Below, piece after piece: positions 35,014 through 44,618 of a DNA stretch of 64,000 nt (position 1 is the first letter of the stretch; every line of letters starts with the position of its first letter). The translations under genes were made by a program, and so were the position numbers. Under the pieces are notes generated by a model. It searched no databases and was not told the DNA's origin. It saw nothing but the letters and a program-made list of their open reading frames with translations. Source of the stretch: an uncultured Clostridia bacterium (GTDB lineage: Bacteria; Bacillota; Clostridia; Christensenellales; Borkfalkiaceae); contig CANQFB010000002.1 of NCBI GenBank assembly GCA_947598205.1, forward strand, positions 1-64,000. Reading direction: 5' to 3'.

Positions 35014-35840
35014 TCCGCCTCGGCGTCGTCGGGGAGGATGTCTCCCGCTCTTCGAGCCCCGCCATCCATGCCTTCCTCATGCGCCGACGCTTTCTGAAAG
35101 AGCTCGTCTATGAGAAGGTCAGCATACCCCCCGAGGATTTTCATAAACGCATCGGGGAGGTCTTCTCCCGCTTCGATGGATTGAATATCACCGTCCCCTA
35201 CAAAGAGGCCGTCCTGCCCCATCTGAAGGAACAAAGGGGGGTGGCGGAAACGCTCGGTTCGGTGAATACCGTCTTGACCGGCGGGCGCATCGGCTACAAT
35301 ACCGACTATCACGGTTTTATGTATATGCTCGCGGATGCGGGCGTGGATGTGAAAGAGAGGAGCGCCCTCGTGCTCGGCGCAGGCGGCGCGGGCAGGAGCG
35401 TCGTCAAGGCGCTGTCCGATTTGGGCGCAGAGGTCTTCGTATACGAAAAGGACCTTTCCCGTCTGCAAAAGTTCCATGCGCGCCTCCCTGTCTTCACGCC
35501 CTGCGAAAGGGTCCCCGAGAGGGAGTTCGGCCTCATCGTGAACTGCACGGGCGTCGGGAGCCGCCAAACGGAGGGAACGCTTCCCATTATCGGATATGAG
35601 AGCGGGGAGAGCGATTCGCCCGAACGCCTTCTGAAGGTATGCGGCGGCGCGGCCGACCTCATCTACGGGCCAAAGCCTTCGCAGTTTCTCCGCGTGGCGG
35701 AGAGCTATCGAAAACTTGCGATCGGCGGTGGTGCGATGCTCTTTTTTCAGGCATATTTTTCAGATTGCATCTTTTTGGATGAAACGCCCGACGGCGCCGA
35801 GGCATGCAGTCTGTGGAAACAGTACAGGGAGAACTTATGA
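35010..35840 (+). CDS. aroE: Shikimate dehydrogenase
   Basis: 276 residues. LGVVGEDVSRSSSPAIHAFL, GLNITVPYKEAVLPHL (catalytic Lys), GSVNTVL, YNTDYHGF (catalytic Asp) and VLGAGGAGRSVVKAL (NADP loop). Reduces 3-dehydroshikimate to shikimate. Overlaps aroB and aroQ starts by ATGA. Confidence 0.95.
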   Translation: MIRLGVVGEDVSRSSSPAIHAFLMRRRFLKELVYEKVSIPPEDFHKRIGEVFSRFDGLNITVPYKEAVLPHLKEQRGVAETLGSVNTVLTGGRIGYNTDYHGFMYMLADAGVDVKERSALVLGAGGAGRSVVKALSDLGAEVFVYEKDLSRLQKFHARLPVFTPCERVPEREFGLIVNCTGVGSRQTEGTLPIIGYESGESDSPERLLKVCGGAADLIYGPKPSQFLRVAESYRKLAIGGGAMLFFQAYFSDCIFLDETPDGAEACSLWKQYRENL

Positions 35841-36259
35841 AGATTTTGGTGATCAACGGCGTCAATCTCGGTCTCACGGGCAGCCGTGAAAAGGAGATCT
35901 ATGGCACGCAGTCCCTCGGGGAGATCAACGGGACGATCGAGGCCTTCGCAAGGGAGCGGGGGCATCAGGCAGACTTTTTCCAGAGCGACATCGAGGGAGA
36001 AATCTGTACGGCTATCGCAAAGGCCGCCCCGCATTACGACGGGATCGTGATCAACGCGGGGGCGTATTCGCATTATTCCATCGCCATCCGCGATGCCATC
36101 GCCGCCTCCTGTATCCCCGCCGTCGAGGTGCACATGTCCAATCTCCTCTCGCGCGAACCTTTCCGCCGGACCTCCGTCCTCTCGGAGGTGTGCAGGGGGA
36201 CGGTCTTCGGCTTCGGCATGAAGGGCTATCTCCTCGCGTTGGAGAGCTTCTTTCTATGA
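35837..36259 (+). CDS. aroQ: Type II 3-dehydroquinate dehydratase
   Basis: 140 residues; the ATG at 35837 overlaps the aroE stop. ILVINGVNLGLTGSREKEIY (Asn at the start of the active site, Tyr on the lid loop), FFQSDIEGEI, GIVINAGAYSHYSIAIRDAI and VEVHMSNLLSREPFRR. Type II dodecameric enzyme, in place of aroD. Confidence 0.95.
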   Translation: MKILVINGVNLGLTGSREKEIYGTQSLGEINGTIEAFARERGHQADFFQSDIEGEICTAIAKAAPHYDGIVINAGAYSHYSIAIRDAIAASCIPAVEVHMSNLLSREPFRRTSVLSEVCRGTVFGFGMKGYLLALESFFL

Positions 36260-36750
36260 ATTGGGTCCTTATCGGCATGCCGGGCGCGGGCAAGACCGCA
36301 GTCGGAAGGGAGCTTGCCCTCCTCACGGGGCGGGAATTTGTGGATACCGACGAAGTTCTCTCCTCCCGTCTCGGCGATATTGTCGCCCTCTTTCGGGATA
36401 GGGGGGAAGATGTTTTCCGCGCGGAGGAAGAACAACTCTGCCGCGGGATCGCGCAAAGGGAGGGGCTCATCGTCGCCACGGGCGGCGGGACCGTTCAATG
36501 CGGGGAGACAGCCGCCCTTCTGAAAGAGCGGGGCAAGCTCATCTTCCTGCGCGCAACGGAGGCGACCCTTCTATCCCGCCTGAAGGGGTGCAAAGATCGG
36601 CCCCTCCTGATGGGGGATCTTAAAAAGAACCTCTCCGCGCTCATGGAAACGAGGCTGGGGCAGTACGAGCGGGCGGCAGATCTCGCCGTCGATACCGACG
36701 GGCTCTCCGCAAAGGCCGTCGCAAAGAAAATTTTGGAGGCCATGGAATGA
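36256..36750 (+). CDS. aroK: Shikimate kinase
   Basis: 164 residues. Walker A GMPGAGKT (7-14), VDTDEVL (substrate Asp), FRAEEEQLC and VATGGGTVQ. Phosphorylates shikimate with ATP. ATGA overlap with aroQ and with the following gene. aroA is not in the window. Confidence 0.93.
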   Translation: MNWVLIGMPGAGKTAVGRELALLTGREFVDTDEVLSSRLGDIVALFRDRGEDVFRAEEEQLCRGIAQREGLIVATGGGTVQCGETAALLKERGKLIFLRATEATLLSRLKGCKDRPLLMGDLKKNLSALMETRLGQYERAADLAVDTDGLSAKAVAKKILEAME

Positions 36751-37445
36751 AATATGCTTTGATCTCGGGGGGAACGCGGGGCATCGGCCTCGCCACGGCG
36801 GAGCGCTTCTTTCAAGAGGGCTATCTCGTCCGCGCGCTATATTCCTCCGACGAGGAGGACGCAAACAGGGCGCGCCGTCTCCTTCCCCATGTCAACTTTA
36901 TGAGGGCGGACGTATCCGACGAGGAGGCCGTGAAGGCCGCCCTCGAAGATCTTCCCCGCATCGACGCGCTCGTCGCCAATGCGGGCGTTTCGCTCTTTTC
37001 GCAGGTGCAGGATACGAAGTGGGAGGACTACCGCCGCGTGATGGACGTGAATATGGGGGGCGTCTTTCTCCTCTGTAAACACGCCGTAAAAAAGATGCTC
37101 GCGCAGGGCGGTTCCATCGTCACCGTCTCCTCCGTCTGGGGGGAGAAGGGGGGAAGTTGCGAGAGCGTCTATTCCGCCTCGAAGGGGGCGGTCATCGCCT
37201 TCACGAAGGCGCTTGCGAAGGAACTCGCCCCCGCGCACATCACGGTCAACTGCGTTGCGCCGGGGGTCGTCGATACGCGCATGAACGCCCGCCTCACTCC
37301 TGAAGAGAAAAAGGCCCTCGAAGAGGAGATCCCCCTCGGGCGGATGGGGAGATGCGAAGAGGTCGCCTCCGCCGTTTTCTTTTTGGCGAACCATCCCTAT
37401 ATCACGGGGCAGACGCTCGGCGTAGACGGGGGATTTTGCCTTTGA
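36747..37445 (+). CDS. Short-chain dehydrogenase/reductase (FabG-like)
   Basis: 232 residues. Rossmann motif SGGTRGIGLATAERF, NAGVS, Ser in TVSSVWGEKGG, and YSASKGAV (Tyr-x3-Lys), closing GQTLGVDGGFC. Classical SDR using NAD(P)H. Coupled to aroK by ATGA, but no shikimate step needs it; substrate unknown. Close to FabG or the short form of this family in Bacillus. Confidence 0.88.
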   Translation: MKYALISGGTRGIGLATAERFFQEGYLVRALYSSDEEDANRARRLLPHVNFMRADVSDEEAVKAALEDLPRIDALVANAGVSLFSQVQDTKWEDYRRVMDVNMGGVFLLCKHAVKKMLAQGGSIVTVSSVWGEKGGSCESVYSASKGAVIAFTKALAKELAPAHITVNCVAPGVVDTRMNARLTPEEKKALEEEIPLGRMGRCEEVASAVFFLANHPYITGQTLGVDGGFCL

Positions 37446-37476
37446 AGGGCGCAAAAATGCCCATATTCGCGCATCT

Positions 37477-37496
37477 GCGAAGTACTATGCGTGACA
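37477..37496 (+). repeat. 20-base repeat, copy 1
   Basis: GCGAAGTACTATGCGTGACA, identical to 51287-51306. It lies in the 144-base spacer between the SDR gene and dgt, which otherwise has a small GGGC/GCCC hairpin and no clear promoter. Confidence 0.8.
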
Positions 37497-37589
37497 AAGT
37501 ATTGGGAAAAGCGGGTATTTTTGTAAATTTTCGGAAAAAATTTCTCTGAAAAAGAGGAGTTTTTTTTCTTTCGCGCGAAATATAAACTG

Positions 37590-38582
37590 ATGAAAGAAAA
37601 AACATATGAGAAGGAAGCGGCGTTCCTGTCGCCGTATGCAACTTTATCCAAAGATACGCGCGGCAGAAGGCGCGAAGAGGAACCTTGCGCCATGCGCACG
37701 GACTTTCAGCGCGACCGCGACCGCATCATCTACTCCAAGGCGTTCCTCCGCCTCAAGAATAAGACGCAGGTCTTCTTCGCGCCCGACGGCGACCACTACA
37801 TGTCCCGCCTCACGCACACCCTCGATGTGAGCCAGATCGCCCGTTCCATCGCGCGGTGCCTCTCCCTCAACGAGGATCTCTGCGAGGCCATCGCGCTCGG
37901 CCACGATCTCGGCCATACCCCCTTCGGCCATGTGGGCGAGAGAGTGCTCGACAGGATCTCCTCGTGCGGGTTCCACCATCACGAGCAGTCTCTCCGCGTC
38001 GTCGATCGGTTGGAAAAGGACGGCAAGGGCCTCAACCTCACCTACGAGGTGCGGAGCGGGATCGTCAACCACACCCCCGCGGGCCATCCCGAGACGCCCG
38101 AGGCCGAGATCGTCCGCCTCGCCGATCTCATCGCCTATATCAACCACGACATCGAAGACGCCATCCGCGCGGGCTATCTCAAGAAGGAAGATCTCCCCAA
38201 AGGGCCCATCTCCCTCCTCGGCGGCCGCACTTCGGAGCGCATCGACGCCGTCATAAAGGACATTTTGCGCGAATCTTACGATAAGCCCTATGTGAGGACC
38301 TCTTCCGAGATGGGGGAGGCGCTTGCCGAACTTCGCACCTTCATGTTCGTCAACGTCTACGAACAGGCAAATAAGATCATACAGGAGAGCGCGGAGCGCA
38401 TGCTCGGCGCGCTCTATACATATTTTTACGAGAAGCCTTTTGAGCTTCCGCCCCTCTACCGCTCTGTCGCGGAGGAAGACGGCGTTCCCCGCGCCGTATG
38501 CGACTACATCTCCTCCATGACCGACCGCTACGCCATAGGCGTATTCAAGAATCTCTTTGTTCCGCGCGAGGGAGTCGTATGA
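37590..38582 (+). CDS. dgt: Deoxyguanosinetriphosphate triphosphohydrolase-like HD protein
   Basis: 330 residues. HD motifs in SRLTHTLDVSQIARSIARCL, ALGHDLGHTPFGHVGERVLD and NHDIEDAIRAGY. Splits dNTPs to nucleoside and triphosphate with a metal. No ribosome site near the ATG; GAGGAG is about 30 bases away. TATAAA lies 3 bases before the ATG, so a very short or missing leader is possible. Overlaps dnaG; dgt-dnaG-rpoD is a usual clostridial order. Confidence 0.9.
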   Translation: MKEKTYEKEAAFLSPYATLSKDTRGRRREEEPCAMRTDFQRDRDRIIYSKAFLRLKNKTQVFFAPDGDHYMSRLTHTLDVSQIARSIARCLSLNEDLCEAIALGHDLGHTPFGHVGERVLDRISSCGFHHHEQSLRVVDRLEKDGKGLNLTYEVRSGIVNHTPAGHPETPEAEIVRLADLIAYINHDIEDAIRAGYLKKEDLPKGPISLLGGRTSERIDAVIKDILRESYDKPYVRTSSEMGEALAELRTFMFVNVYEQANKIIQESAERMLGALYTYFYEKPFELPPLYRSVAEEDGVPRAVCDYISSMTDRYAIGVFKNLFVPREGVV

Positions 38583-40375
38583 GCGGAGGGGATTTTGCGG
38601 ATTTTCTGCGCATTCTCAAGGAGAAGAACGACATTACAGACGTTATCGGCTCCTATGTGAAGCTTGAGCGGCGGGGATATAGCTATTGGGCGTGCTGTCC
38701 TTTTCATCATGAGAAGACGCCCTCCTTCGTCGTCAACGCCGCCGACCGCTACTACCACTGTTTCGGATGCGGAAAATCGGGCGACGTCATCACCTTCGTC
38801 AAGGAATACGAGAATGTCGATTTCCGACAGGCGGTGGAGATCCTTGCCGCGCGGGCGGGGCTCGAAGTGCCCGCCGCAGACGACCGTTCCGCCGAGGAGG
38901 CCGCCGAGAAAAAGAAAAAGCGGGACAAGCTCCTCCTTCTCTTGCGCGACGCCGCCCGTTTCTATCTCAACAATCTCTACTCGGGAAGGGCGGGCCCGCA
39001 TACCGACTATGCGGCAAAGCGCGGCCTCCTGCCCTCGACGATGAAGAAGTTCGGCCTCGGCGCCTCCCTCGATTACGGCGGCCTTCCTGCCTACCTTCTT
39101 GCGCAGGGCTATACCCCGGAGGAGTGCGTCGAGAGCGGCGCATGCGTCAGGACGGACGAGGGCAGGCTCATCGACGCGCAGGGAGAGAGGCTCATCATCC
39201 CCATCATCAACAACCTCGACGAGGTGATCGCCTTCGGCGGAAGGGTGTTAGTGCCCACCGACCGCGCCAAATATAAGAACACGCGCGAGACGATGCTCTT
39301 CAACAAGAGCAAGAATCTCTTCAATATCAACCTCGTCAAGAAGGAAAAGCGGGCGGGCGGTATTCCCTCCCTCATCATGGTGGAGGGATATATGGATACC
39401 ATCTCCCTCTATCAGGCGGGATTCCGCAACGTCGTCGCGAGCATGGGCACCTCCCTCACGAAGGAACAGGCGCGGCTGTGCAAGCGATATACAGATACCG
39501 TATATATCAGCTACGACGGCGATTTTGCGGGGCAGAAGGCGAATTTGCGCGGCCTCGACATTCTCAAGGAAGAGGGGCTCAAGGTCCGCGTCGTGCCCCT
39601 TCCGGAGGGGCTCGATCCCGACGACGTGGTGCGAAGGCAGGGCGAAGAGGGGTATCGGAAGTGCCTCGATGAGGCGATGCCGCTGATCGACTTCCGCATT
39701 CTCGCCTCGCAGAGGAAGTACGATCTTGCCGATCCCTACGAGAAGCGGGAGTTTGTGGGAGAGGCCCTCTCCATCGTAAAAGAGGCCGAGAGCGAGACGG
39801 AGCGCGAAGAACTTCTGCGGCGCATCTCCGAACGGTCGGGCGTCAGCTATTCTGCTCTCCAGCGCGATCTCGACGCGGTGACGCGGGAGAAGAAAGAGGT
39901 GGATCGCCCCGCCCCCGCTCCCGCAAGGGAGGAGAGCGCAGACGGCGAAAAGAAGGCGGCCCGCTTCGTGCTCGCATGCTGTCTCCTCTCCAAGCCCTTC
40001 GCCGCAGATTGCGATCTTGCGGCCTGTGATTTCTCCGACGAGGAACACCGCACCGTTGCGGAATACATCCTCCGCGGGAGAAGGGAGGGGAGCGTCCGCC
40101 CCGGCGGGCTCTTCGAGATCATGTCGCCCGACGGCGAACTCTCGGAGATCTTAAACCTCGATTTCGGCGACAATCTCGAGGGCGAAGCGGCGGAGAGGTA
40201 CTTCAAAGATTCCCTCCTCGCCATGGAGCGTCGTTCGCTCTCGGCGCGCATCTCCAAAGAGCGCGAGAGGTACGAGGAGAGCACGATGCAGGAGGAACGC
40301 AGAGAGATCCTTCTGCGCATCAACGAATATACGAAGAAACTGAACGGACTCAGGCACAAGGGAGGTAGGCTATGA
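38579..40375 (+). CDS. dnaG: DNA primase
   Basis: 598 residues, ATG overlapping the dgt stop. CHC2 zinc finger ([12 protein letters not shown] at about 39-50, [16 protein letters not shown]), the catalytic core with Toprim [14 protein letters not shown] and [19 protein letters not shown], then a C-terminal helicase-binding part. Makes RNA primers with DnaB, whose gene is at 62.0 kb. Stop overlaps rpoD by ATGA. Confidence 0.96.
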   Translation: MSGGDFADFLRILKEKNDITDVIGSYVKLERRGYSYWACCPFHHEKTPSFVVNAADRYYHCFGCGKSGDVITFVKEYENVDFRQAVEILAARAGLEVPAADDRSAEEAAEKKKKRDKLLLLLRDAARFYLNNLYSGRAGPHTDYAAKRGLLPSTMKKFGLGASLDYGGLPAYLLAQGYTPEECVESGACVRTDEGRLIDAQGERLIIPIINNLDEVIAFGGRVLVPTDRAKYKNTRETMLFNKSKNLFNINLVKKEKRAGGIPSLIMVEGYMDTISLYQAGFRNVVASMGTSLTKEQARLCKRYTDTVYISYDGDFAGQKANLRGLDILKEEGLKVRVVPLPEGLDPDDVVRRQGEEGYRKCLDEAMPLIDFRILASQRKYDLADPYEKREFVGEALSIVKEAESETEREELLRRISERSGVSYSALQRDLDAVTREKKEVDRPAPAPAREESADGEKKAARFVLACCLLSKPFAADCDLAACDFSDEEHRTVAEYILRGRREGSVRPGGLFEIMSPDGELSEILNLDFGDNLEGEAAERYFKDSLLAMERRSLSARISKERERYEESTMQEERREILLRINEYTKKLNGLRHKGGRL

Positions 40376-41427
40376 ACGTGACGGAAGAAAAAATGAACGA
40401 TCTCATCGGCGAGATCGCGGCGGAATACAAGATGAAGGGGAGCATTTCGACCAACGCCCTCTGCGACGCGCTCGAAAAATACGATCTCTCCCCCCAGCAG
40501 ATCGAGCAGGCGTACAGGGTCCTGCCCGAGATGGGCGTCAATGTCTACGACGAAGACGAGCGCGACCGCGAACTCTTTGAACAGGCGCTCTCGGACATCG
40601 GGCTCGACGATCCCGTGAAGATGTATCTGAAGGACATCGGCAGGGTCCCGCTTCTCTCGGGCGACGAGGAGATCGAACTCGCCCGCAAGATGCAGGAGGG
40701 GGACGAGGCCGCAAAGCGCCGCCTCTCCGAGGCCAATCTCCGCCTCGTCGTCTCCATCGCAAAGCGGTATGTGGGGCGCGGCATGCTCTTTTTGGACCTC
40801 ATTCAGGAGGGCAATCTCGGCCTCATGAAGGCGGTGGAAAAATTCGATTATCAGAAGGGCTTCAAGTTCTCGACGTATGCGACGTGGTGGATCCGCCAGA
40901 GCATCACCCGCGCCATCGCCGATCAGGCCCGCACCATCCGCATCCCCGTCCACATGGTGGAGACCATCAATAAGCTCACCCGCGTCTCGCGCATGCTCCT
41001 TCAGGATAACGGACGCGAGCCCACTCCCGAGGAGATCGGCGAGGCCATGGGCATCGACGCGCAGAAGGTCATCGAGATCCAGAAGATCGCGCAAGACCCC
41101 GTCTCTCTGGAGACGCCCATCGGCGAAGAGGAAGATTCCCATCTCGGCGACTTCATCGAGGACGACAAGACGCAGACCCCGGGCGACAGCGTGACTTCCA
41201 TCATGCTCAAAGAACAGCTTCTCGACGTGCTGGATACCTTGACCCCCCGCGAGGAGAAGGTCCTGCGCCTGCGCTACGGCATCGACGACGGCAAGCCCCG
41301 CACCCTCGAGGAGGTGGGCAGGGAGTTCAACGTGACGCGTGAACGCATCCGCCAGATCGAGGCGAAGGCGCTCCGCAAGCTCCGCCATCCCTCGCGGAGC
41401 AAGAGACTGCGCGATTTCCTCACCTGA
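40372..41427 (+). CDS. rpoD: Housekeeping sigma factor SigA (RpoD)
   Basis: 351 residues. Region 1.1-like start, 1.2 ([20 protein letters not shown]), 2.1-2.4 ([20 protein letters not shown], then [20 protein letters not shown]), region 3, and 4.2 ([20 protein letters not shown]). Recognises the TTGACA/TATAAT promoters noted across the window. Length is typical of Firmicutes SigA. Confidence 0.96.
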   Translation: MNVTEEKMNDLIGEIAAEYKMKGSISTNALCDALEKYDLSPQQIEQAYRVLPEMGVNVYDEDERDRELFEQALSDIGLDDPVKMYLKDIGRVPLLSGDEEIELARKMQEGDEAAKRRLSEANLRLVVSIAKRYVGRGMLFLDLIQEGNLGLMKAVEKFDYQKGFKFSTYATWWIRQSITRAIADQARTIRIPVHMVETINKLTRVSRMLLQDNGREPTPEEIGEAMGIDAQKVIEIQKIAQDPVSLETPIGEEEDSHLGDFIEDDKTQTPGDSVTSIMLKEQLLDVLDTLTPREEKVLRLRYGIDDGKPRTLEEVGREFNVTRERIRQIEAKALRKLRHPSRSKRLRDFLT

Positions 41428-42101
41428 TGAAAGAGCGCATCGCACACATCTGTTCCCTTCTCTCAAAAGCCGAAGTCTTCGCCGACGTCGGTTGCGATCA
41501 CGGCTATATGGCGGAGTACATGCTCGAAAAAGGGCTGTGCGGGAAGGCGTATATCACGGACGTAAGCGGGAAGTGCCTCAAAAAGGCGGAAACGCTTCTC
41601 GCCCGCTATATCGCGGAAGGAAGGTGCATCCCCGTCGTGTGCGACGGCCTCGACGGCCTGCCCGAGAGGTGCGGCTTCGTGCTCATCGCGGGGCTGGGCG
41701 GCGAGGAGATCATAAAGATCCTCTCGCGGGCATACATACCCTCCCGCTTTTTGCTACAGCCCATGAAAAACAGCGAAAAGCTGCGCCGTTTCCTCATCGG
41801 GCGCGGCGCGAAGATCGAGCGAGATTACACCTTCTGTGAAGGGACGAGCGTCCGCAAATATTACGATATCATTTTGGGAAGTGCAGAGGGAAAAGATCGC
41901 TATTCGGAGCGGGAGTTCCGCTTCGGGCGGGACAATCTGAACGGCAAATCGCCCTATCCCTTTCTGTTCCGAATGCAGGAAGAACTCGAAAAGACCTTGC
42001 AAAGGCTTCGCTCGGCAGGGCGCGGAAAGGGCGCGGCCGCCCTTACGGCAAGAAAAAAAGAATTGGAGGAGATCATCCATGAAGTGCAGGCAAATTTATG
42101 A
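41427..42101 (+). CDS. trmK: tRNA (adenine-22-N1)-methyltransferase TrmK
   Basis: 224 residues, starting on the last base of the rpoD stop. SAM motif AEVFADVGCDHGYMAEYML, CDGLDGLPERCGFVLIAGLG, and QPMKNSEKLRRFL are TrmK signatures. C-terminal coiled helices. rpoD-trmK-nif3 order is conserved in Firmicutes, which supports the call. Confidence 0.92.
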   Translation: MKERIAHICSLLSKAEVFADVGCDHGYMAEYMLEKGLCGKAYITDVSGKCLKKAETLLARYIAEGRCIPVVCDGLDGLPERCGFVLIAGLGGEEIIKILSRAYIPSRFLLQPMKNSEKLRRFLIGRGAKIERDYTFCEGTSVRKYYDIILGSAEGKDRYSEREFRFGRDNLNGKSPYPFLFRMQEELEKTLQRLRSAGRGKGAAALTARKKELEEIIHEVQANL

Positions 42102-42861
42102 GATCGCCGATAAGATCGCGCCCTTCGCGCTCTCCGAAGAGTACGTTTCCCGCCTCGGCTACCACGATAACAGCGGGATCATTCTCGATTGCGGGGAGGA
42201 GATCGGGGGCGTCGTCTTCTCTCTCGACCTCTCCAAGGCGGCCATTTCGGCGGCAAAAAATGCGGGGGCGAACCTCATCTTCACCCACCATCCCGCCATT
42301 TGGAACGGCGTCATGAAGCTCGAAGAGGGGGGGAATGCGGAGAACATCCTCGCCTGTATCCGCGAGAAGATCTCGGTGATCTCCGCCCATCTCAATCTCG
42401 ACGCCGCACCGGGCGGGATCGACGAGAGCCTCATGAAGGGGCTGGGCGGCGAGAAGCCCTCCGCGCTCTATGAAGAGCTCTCGGGCGGCGCATACGGCAG
42501 GGTCTATACGGTGGAAAAATGCACCCTCGAGGAGTTCGTCGAGAACGCAAAGAAGACCTTTTCCACCACCCGCATCGTCTCCTACGGCAACAAGAAGGTA
42601 CGAAAGGTGGCAAGTTTCTGCGGCGGCGGGTTCGAGGAAAAGTCGCTCGCCTTCGCGCTTGAAAAGGGCGCGGATACCCTCGTCTCCTCCGACGGCAAGC
42701 ACCACCTCGTGCAGGAGGCCGTGGAGAAGGGGCTGAACGTCGTCCTTCTCACCCACTACGCCTCGGAGAACTACGGTTTTTTACGCTTTGCGGGGCGGAT
42801 GAAGACAGAACTTCGCGGGAGCGTCCCCGTCTATTCATTCACGGACGCCCGTTTCATTTAA
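42079..42861 (+). CDS. Nif3/DUF34-family protein (GTP cyclohydrolase I type 2 homologue)
   Basis: 260 residues, overlapping trmK by 23 bases. IFTHHPAIWNGVMK (metal His pair), SAHLNLDAAPGGI, CGGGFEEKSLAFALEKGADT and the final VVLLTHYASENYGFL form the dimetal site. The family is widespread, with uncertain biochemical role; it pairs with TrmK here as in Bacillus. The short version lacks the inserted PII-like domain. Confidence 0.9.
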   Translation: MKCRQIYEIADKIAPFALSEEYVSRLGYHDNSGIILDCGEEIGGVVFSLDLSKAAISAAKNAGANLIFTHHPAIWNGVMKLEEGGNAENILACIREKISVISAHLNLDAAPGGIDESLMKGLGGEKPSALYEELSGGAYGRVYTVEKCTLEEFVENAKKTFSTTRIVSYGNKKVRKVASFCGGGFEEKSLAFALEKGADTLVSSDGKHHLVQEAVEKGLNVVLLTHYASENYGFLRFAGRMKTELRGSVPVYSFTDARFI

Positions 42862-42885
42862 GAAAACATTACAAGGAGCAATATT

Positions 42886-43584
42886 ATGCCTGTATCGAAG
42901 GAACTTTTGGAATATCAGAGTGTGGACGGCTCGCTTCGCAAGATCGAGCAGGAGGTCGCCTCGAGCGACGAGCGCAAGAAATATCTACAGGCGCGCAAGG
43001 TGATGAAGACCGCCCTCGATAAGCTCGACGCGCTCGACCGCCATGCCGCCGATCTCATCCGTCTGCGCGACGAACTTTCCCTCAAGGCCGCCGAAGCGAG
43101 CAAGGGGATCGAGGAATACGACGACATCGACGAACTTTTAGAGGGGGGCGCCGACGTCGCCTTCTATAAGAAGAACGCGCAGGGGCTCTTGGAACGCCTC
43201 CGCACCGTCAAGGCGGAGCTCGCCAAACTTCTCGGGGAGATCGATTCCATCTCCGCAGAATACAAAAAGCTCATGGAACAGGGCAAGCAGGCCAACAAGG
43301 TCTATAAGGAGAACAAGGAGAAGGCCGAGAAGATCGAAGCCTCGCATGCGGGCGACGTCAAGGAGATCAAGGCAAAACTCGGAGAGATCGGCAAGAAGAT
43401 CGATCCCAAGATCCTCGAACTTTATAACAACAAACGCAGAGAGGGGATCTTCCCCGTCGTCGTACAGCTCAACGACTGGATGTGCGTATGCGGCGTGGAA
43501 CTGCCCTTGCTTCACAGAAGCGAGCTCGAAGGCGGTAACATGATCGAATGCGAACACTGCCGCAGGCTCATCTATAAGGCATAG
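42886..43584 (+). CDS. Zinc-ribbon coiled-coil protein (CdsZ/DUF164-like)
   Basis: 232 residues, AAGGAG upstream. Long coiled-coil (about 5-175, rich in Lys/Glu/Ala) and a C-terminal zinc ribbon: CVCGVELPLLHRSELEGGN followed by IECEHCRRLIYKA (CxC...CxxC). The family often follows nif3. Suggested roles are in nucleic-acid or protein contacts, but the function is not settled. Confidence 0.8.
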   Translation: MPVSKELLEYQSVDGSLRKIEQEVASSDERKKYLQARKVMKTALDKLDALDRHAADLIRLRDELSLKAAEASKGIEEYDDIDELLEGGADVAFYKKNAQGLLERLRTVKAELAKLLGEIDSISAEYKKLMEQGKQANKVYKENKEKAEKIEASHAGDVKEIKAKLGEIGKKIDPKILELYNNKRREGIFPVVVQLNDWMCVCGVELPLLHRSELEGGNMIECEHCRRLIYKA

Positions 43585-43601
43585 CAAAGGGGAAGAGATT
43601 T

Positions 43602-43620
43602 GCATACCATGAGGGTATGC
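43602..43620 (+). promoter_or_regulatory. Inverted repeat containing the alr start codon
   Basis: GCATACC-ATGAG-GGTATGC: 7-base arms with the alr ATG (43617) in the right arm. It could hide the start in mRNA, or act as an operator. Confidence 0.4.
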
Positions 43621-44609
43621 AGGAACTTCTCGCCGTCGTCGATCTCAAACGCATCCGAAGGAACGCCGAACTTATAAAAAGCAGGGCAAAAAGGCCGCTT
43701 CTCGCCGTCGTCAAAGACGATGCCTACGGCCACGGCGCGATTGAAATTGCGCACACTCTTTCAGACATGGTATGGGCATTTGCCGTCGCAACGGTGGAAG
43801 AGGGGGTGCGTCTCCGCGTTGCGGGGATCGAAAACAGGATCCTCGTTCTCACGCCGCTGCTCTGCCGCTTTGAGGCCGAAAGGCTCTCCGCCTACGACCT
43901 CACGGCGACGCTCTCTTCCGCCCGCTTTTTTACCTTTGCGGAGGGGTTGCCGCTCACCGTCCACCTCGCCGTCAACACGGGGATGAACCGCTACGGCGTC
44001 CGCCCCTCGCTCGTCGGGAGGGTCTGCCGCACTGCCGCAGAGCGGGGCATTTTGGTCGCGGGCGTCTATTCCCATCTCTATGCGCCCTCCGACGAGGCCG
44101 CCCGCAGGGAGCAGAGGGCGGTCTTTTCTGCCGCATGCGAAAAGGTCAGAAGCTATTTTCCCGAGGCTCTCTGCCACCTCTCGGCGACGGGGGGGATCCT
44201 CTCGGGCGAACTTTGCGACGCCGTTCGCGCGGGGATCTCCCTCTACGGCTACCTTCCCGAAGGCTTTGAAGGAAGGCTTCCCGTAAGACCCGCCATGAAG
44301 ATCTATGCGGCCGTCGCAGAGAGCAGGGCGCGCTTCGGCGGCGGCGCGGGCTATCAGTCTGCCCCCGCCGGCGCGACGCATTTCCACACCCTCCGCGCGG
44401 GCTACGGCGACGGATTCTTTCGCGAAGGGGGGCTGGGCGCCGTGGGCAAGCTCTGCATGGACGCCTGCGTGCGCGAGGGCTATGCGCGGGCGGGGGAGCG
44501 CCGCCTCATTCTGAAGGACGCCGCGGCCTATGCGCGCGAACACGGCACCACGGCCTACGAGGTCCTCGTGCGCATCGGGGAACGCGCCGCAAAGACTTAT
44601 CTTTTTTAG
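43617..44609 (+). CDS. alr: Alanine racemase (short form)
   Basis: 330 residues; most alanine racemases have about 370-390. Pyridoxal-phosphate Lys in LLAVVKDDAYGHGAIEIAHT, VNTGMNRYGVRP, GVYSHLYAPSD, RAGISLYGYLP, and the C-terminal barrel with RAGYGDGFFREGGL and KLCMDAC. The region around the catalytic Tyr reads FGGGAGYQSAPAG, where most members have SYG, and the C-terminal barrel is shortened. It is probably still a PLP racemase for D-Ala; specificity is less certain. No clear ribosome site; the ATG is in an inverted repeat. Confidence 0.8.
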   Translation: MQELLAVVDLKRIRRNAELIKSRAKRPLLAVVKDDAYGHGAIEIAHTLSDMVWAFAVATVEEGVRLRVAGIENRILVLTPLLCRFEAERLSAYDLTATLSSARFFTFAEGLPLTVHLAVNTGMNRYGVRPSLVGRVCRTAAERGILVAGVYSHLYAPSDEAARREQRAVFSAACEKVRSYFPEALCHLSATGGILSGELCDAVRAGISLYGYLPEGFEGRLPVRPAMKIYAAVAESRARFGGGAGYQSAPAGATHFHTLRAGYGDGFFREGGLGAVGKLCMDACVREGYARAGERRLILKDAAAYAREHGTTAYEVLVRIGERAAKTYLF

Positions 44610-44618
44610 GAGAACATT

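Noticed and set aside
37446..37589. tRNA or small RNA gene before dgt
   Set aside because: No cloverleaf or T-arm consensus; only a short GGGC/GCCC hairpin and the 20-base repeat.
43602..43620. Alternative start of alr at ATG 43609
   Set aside because: It is in a different frame from the racemase motifs.
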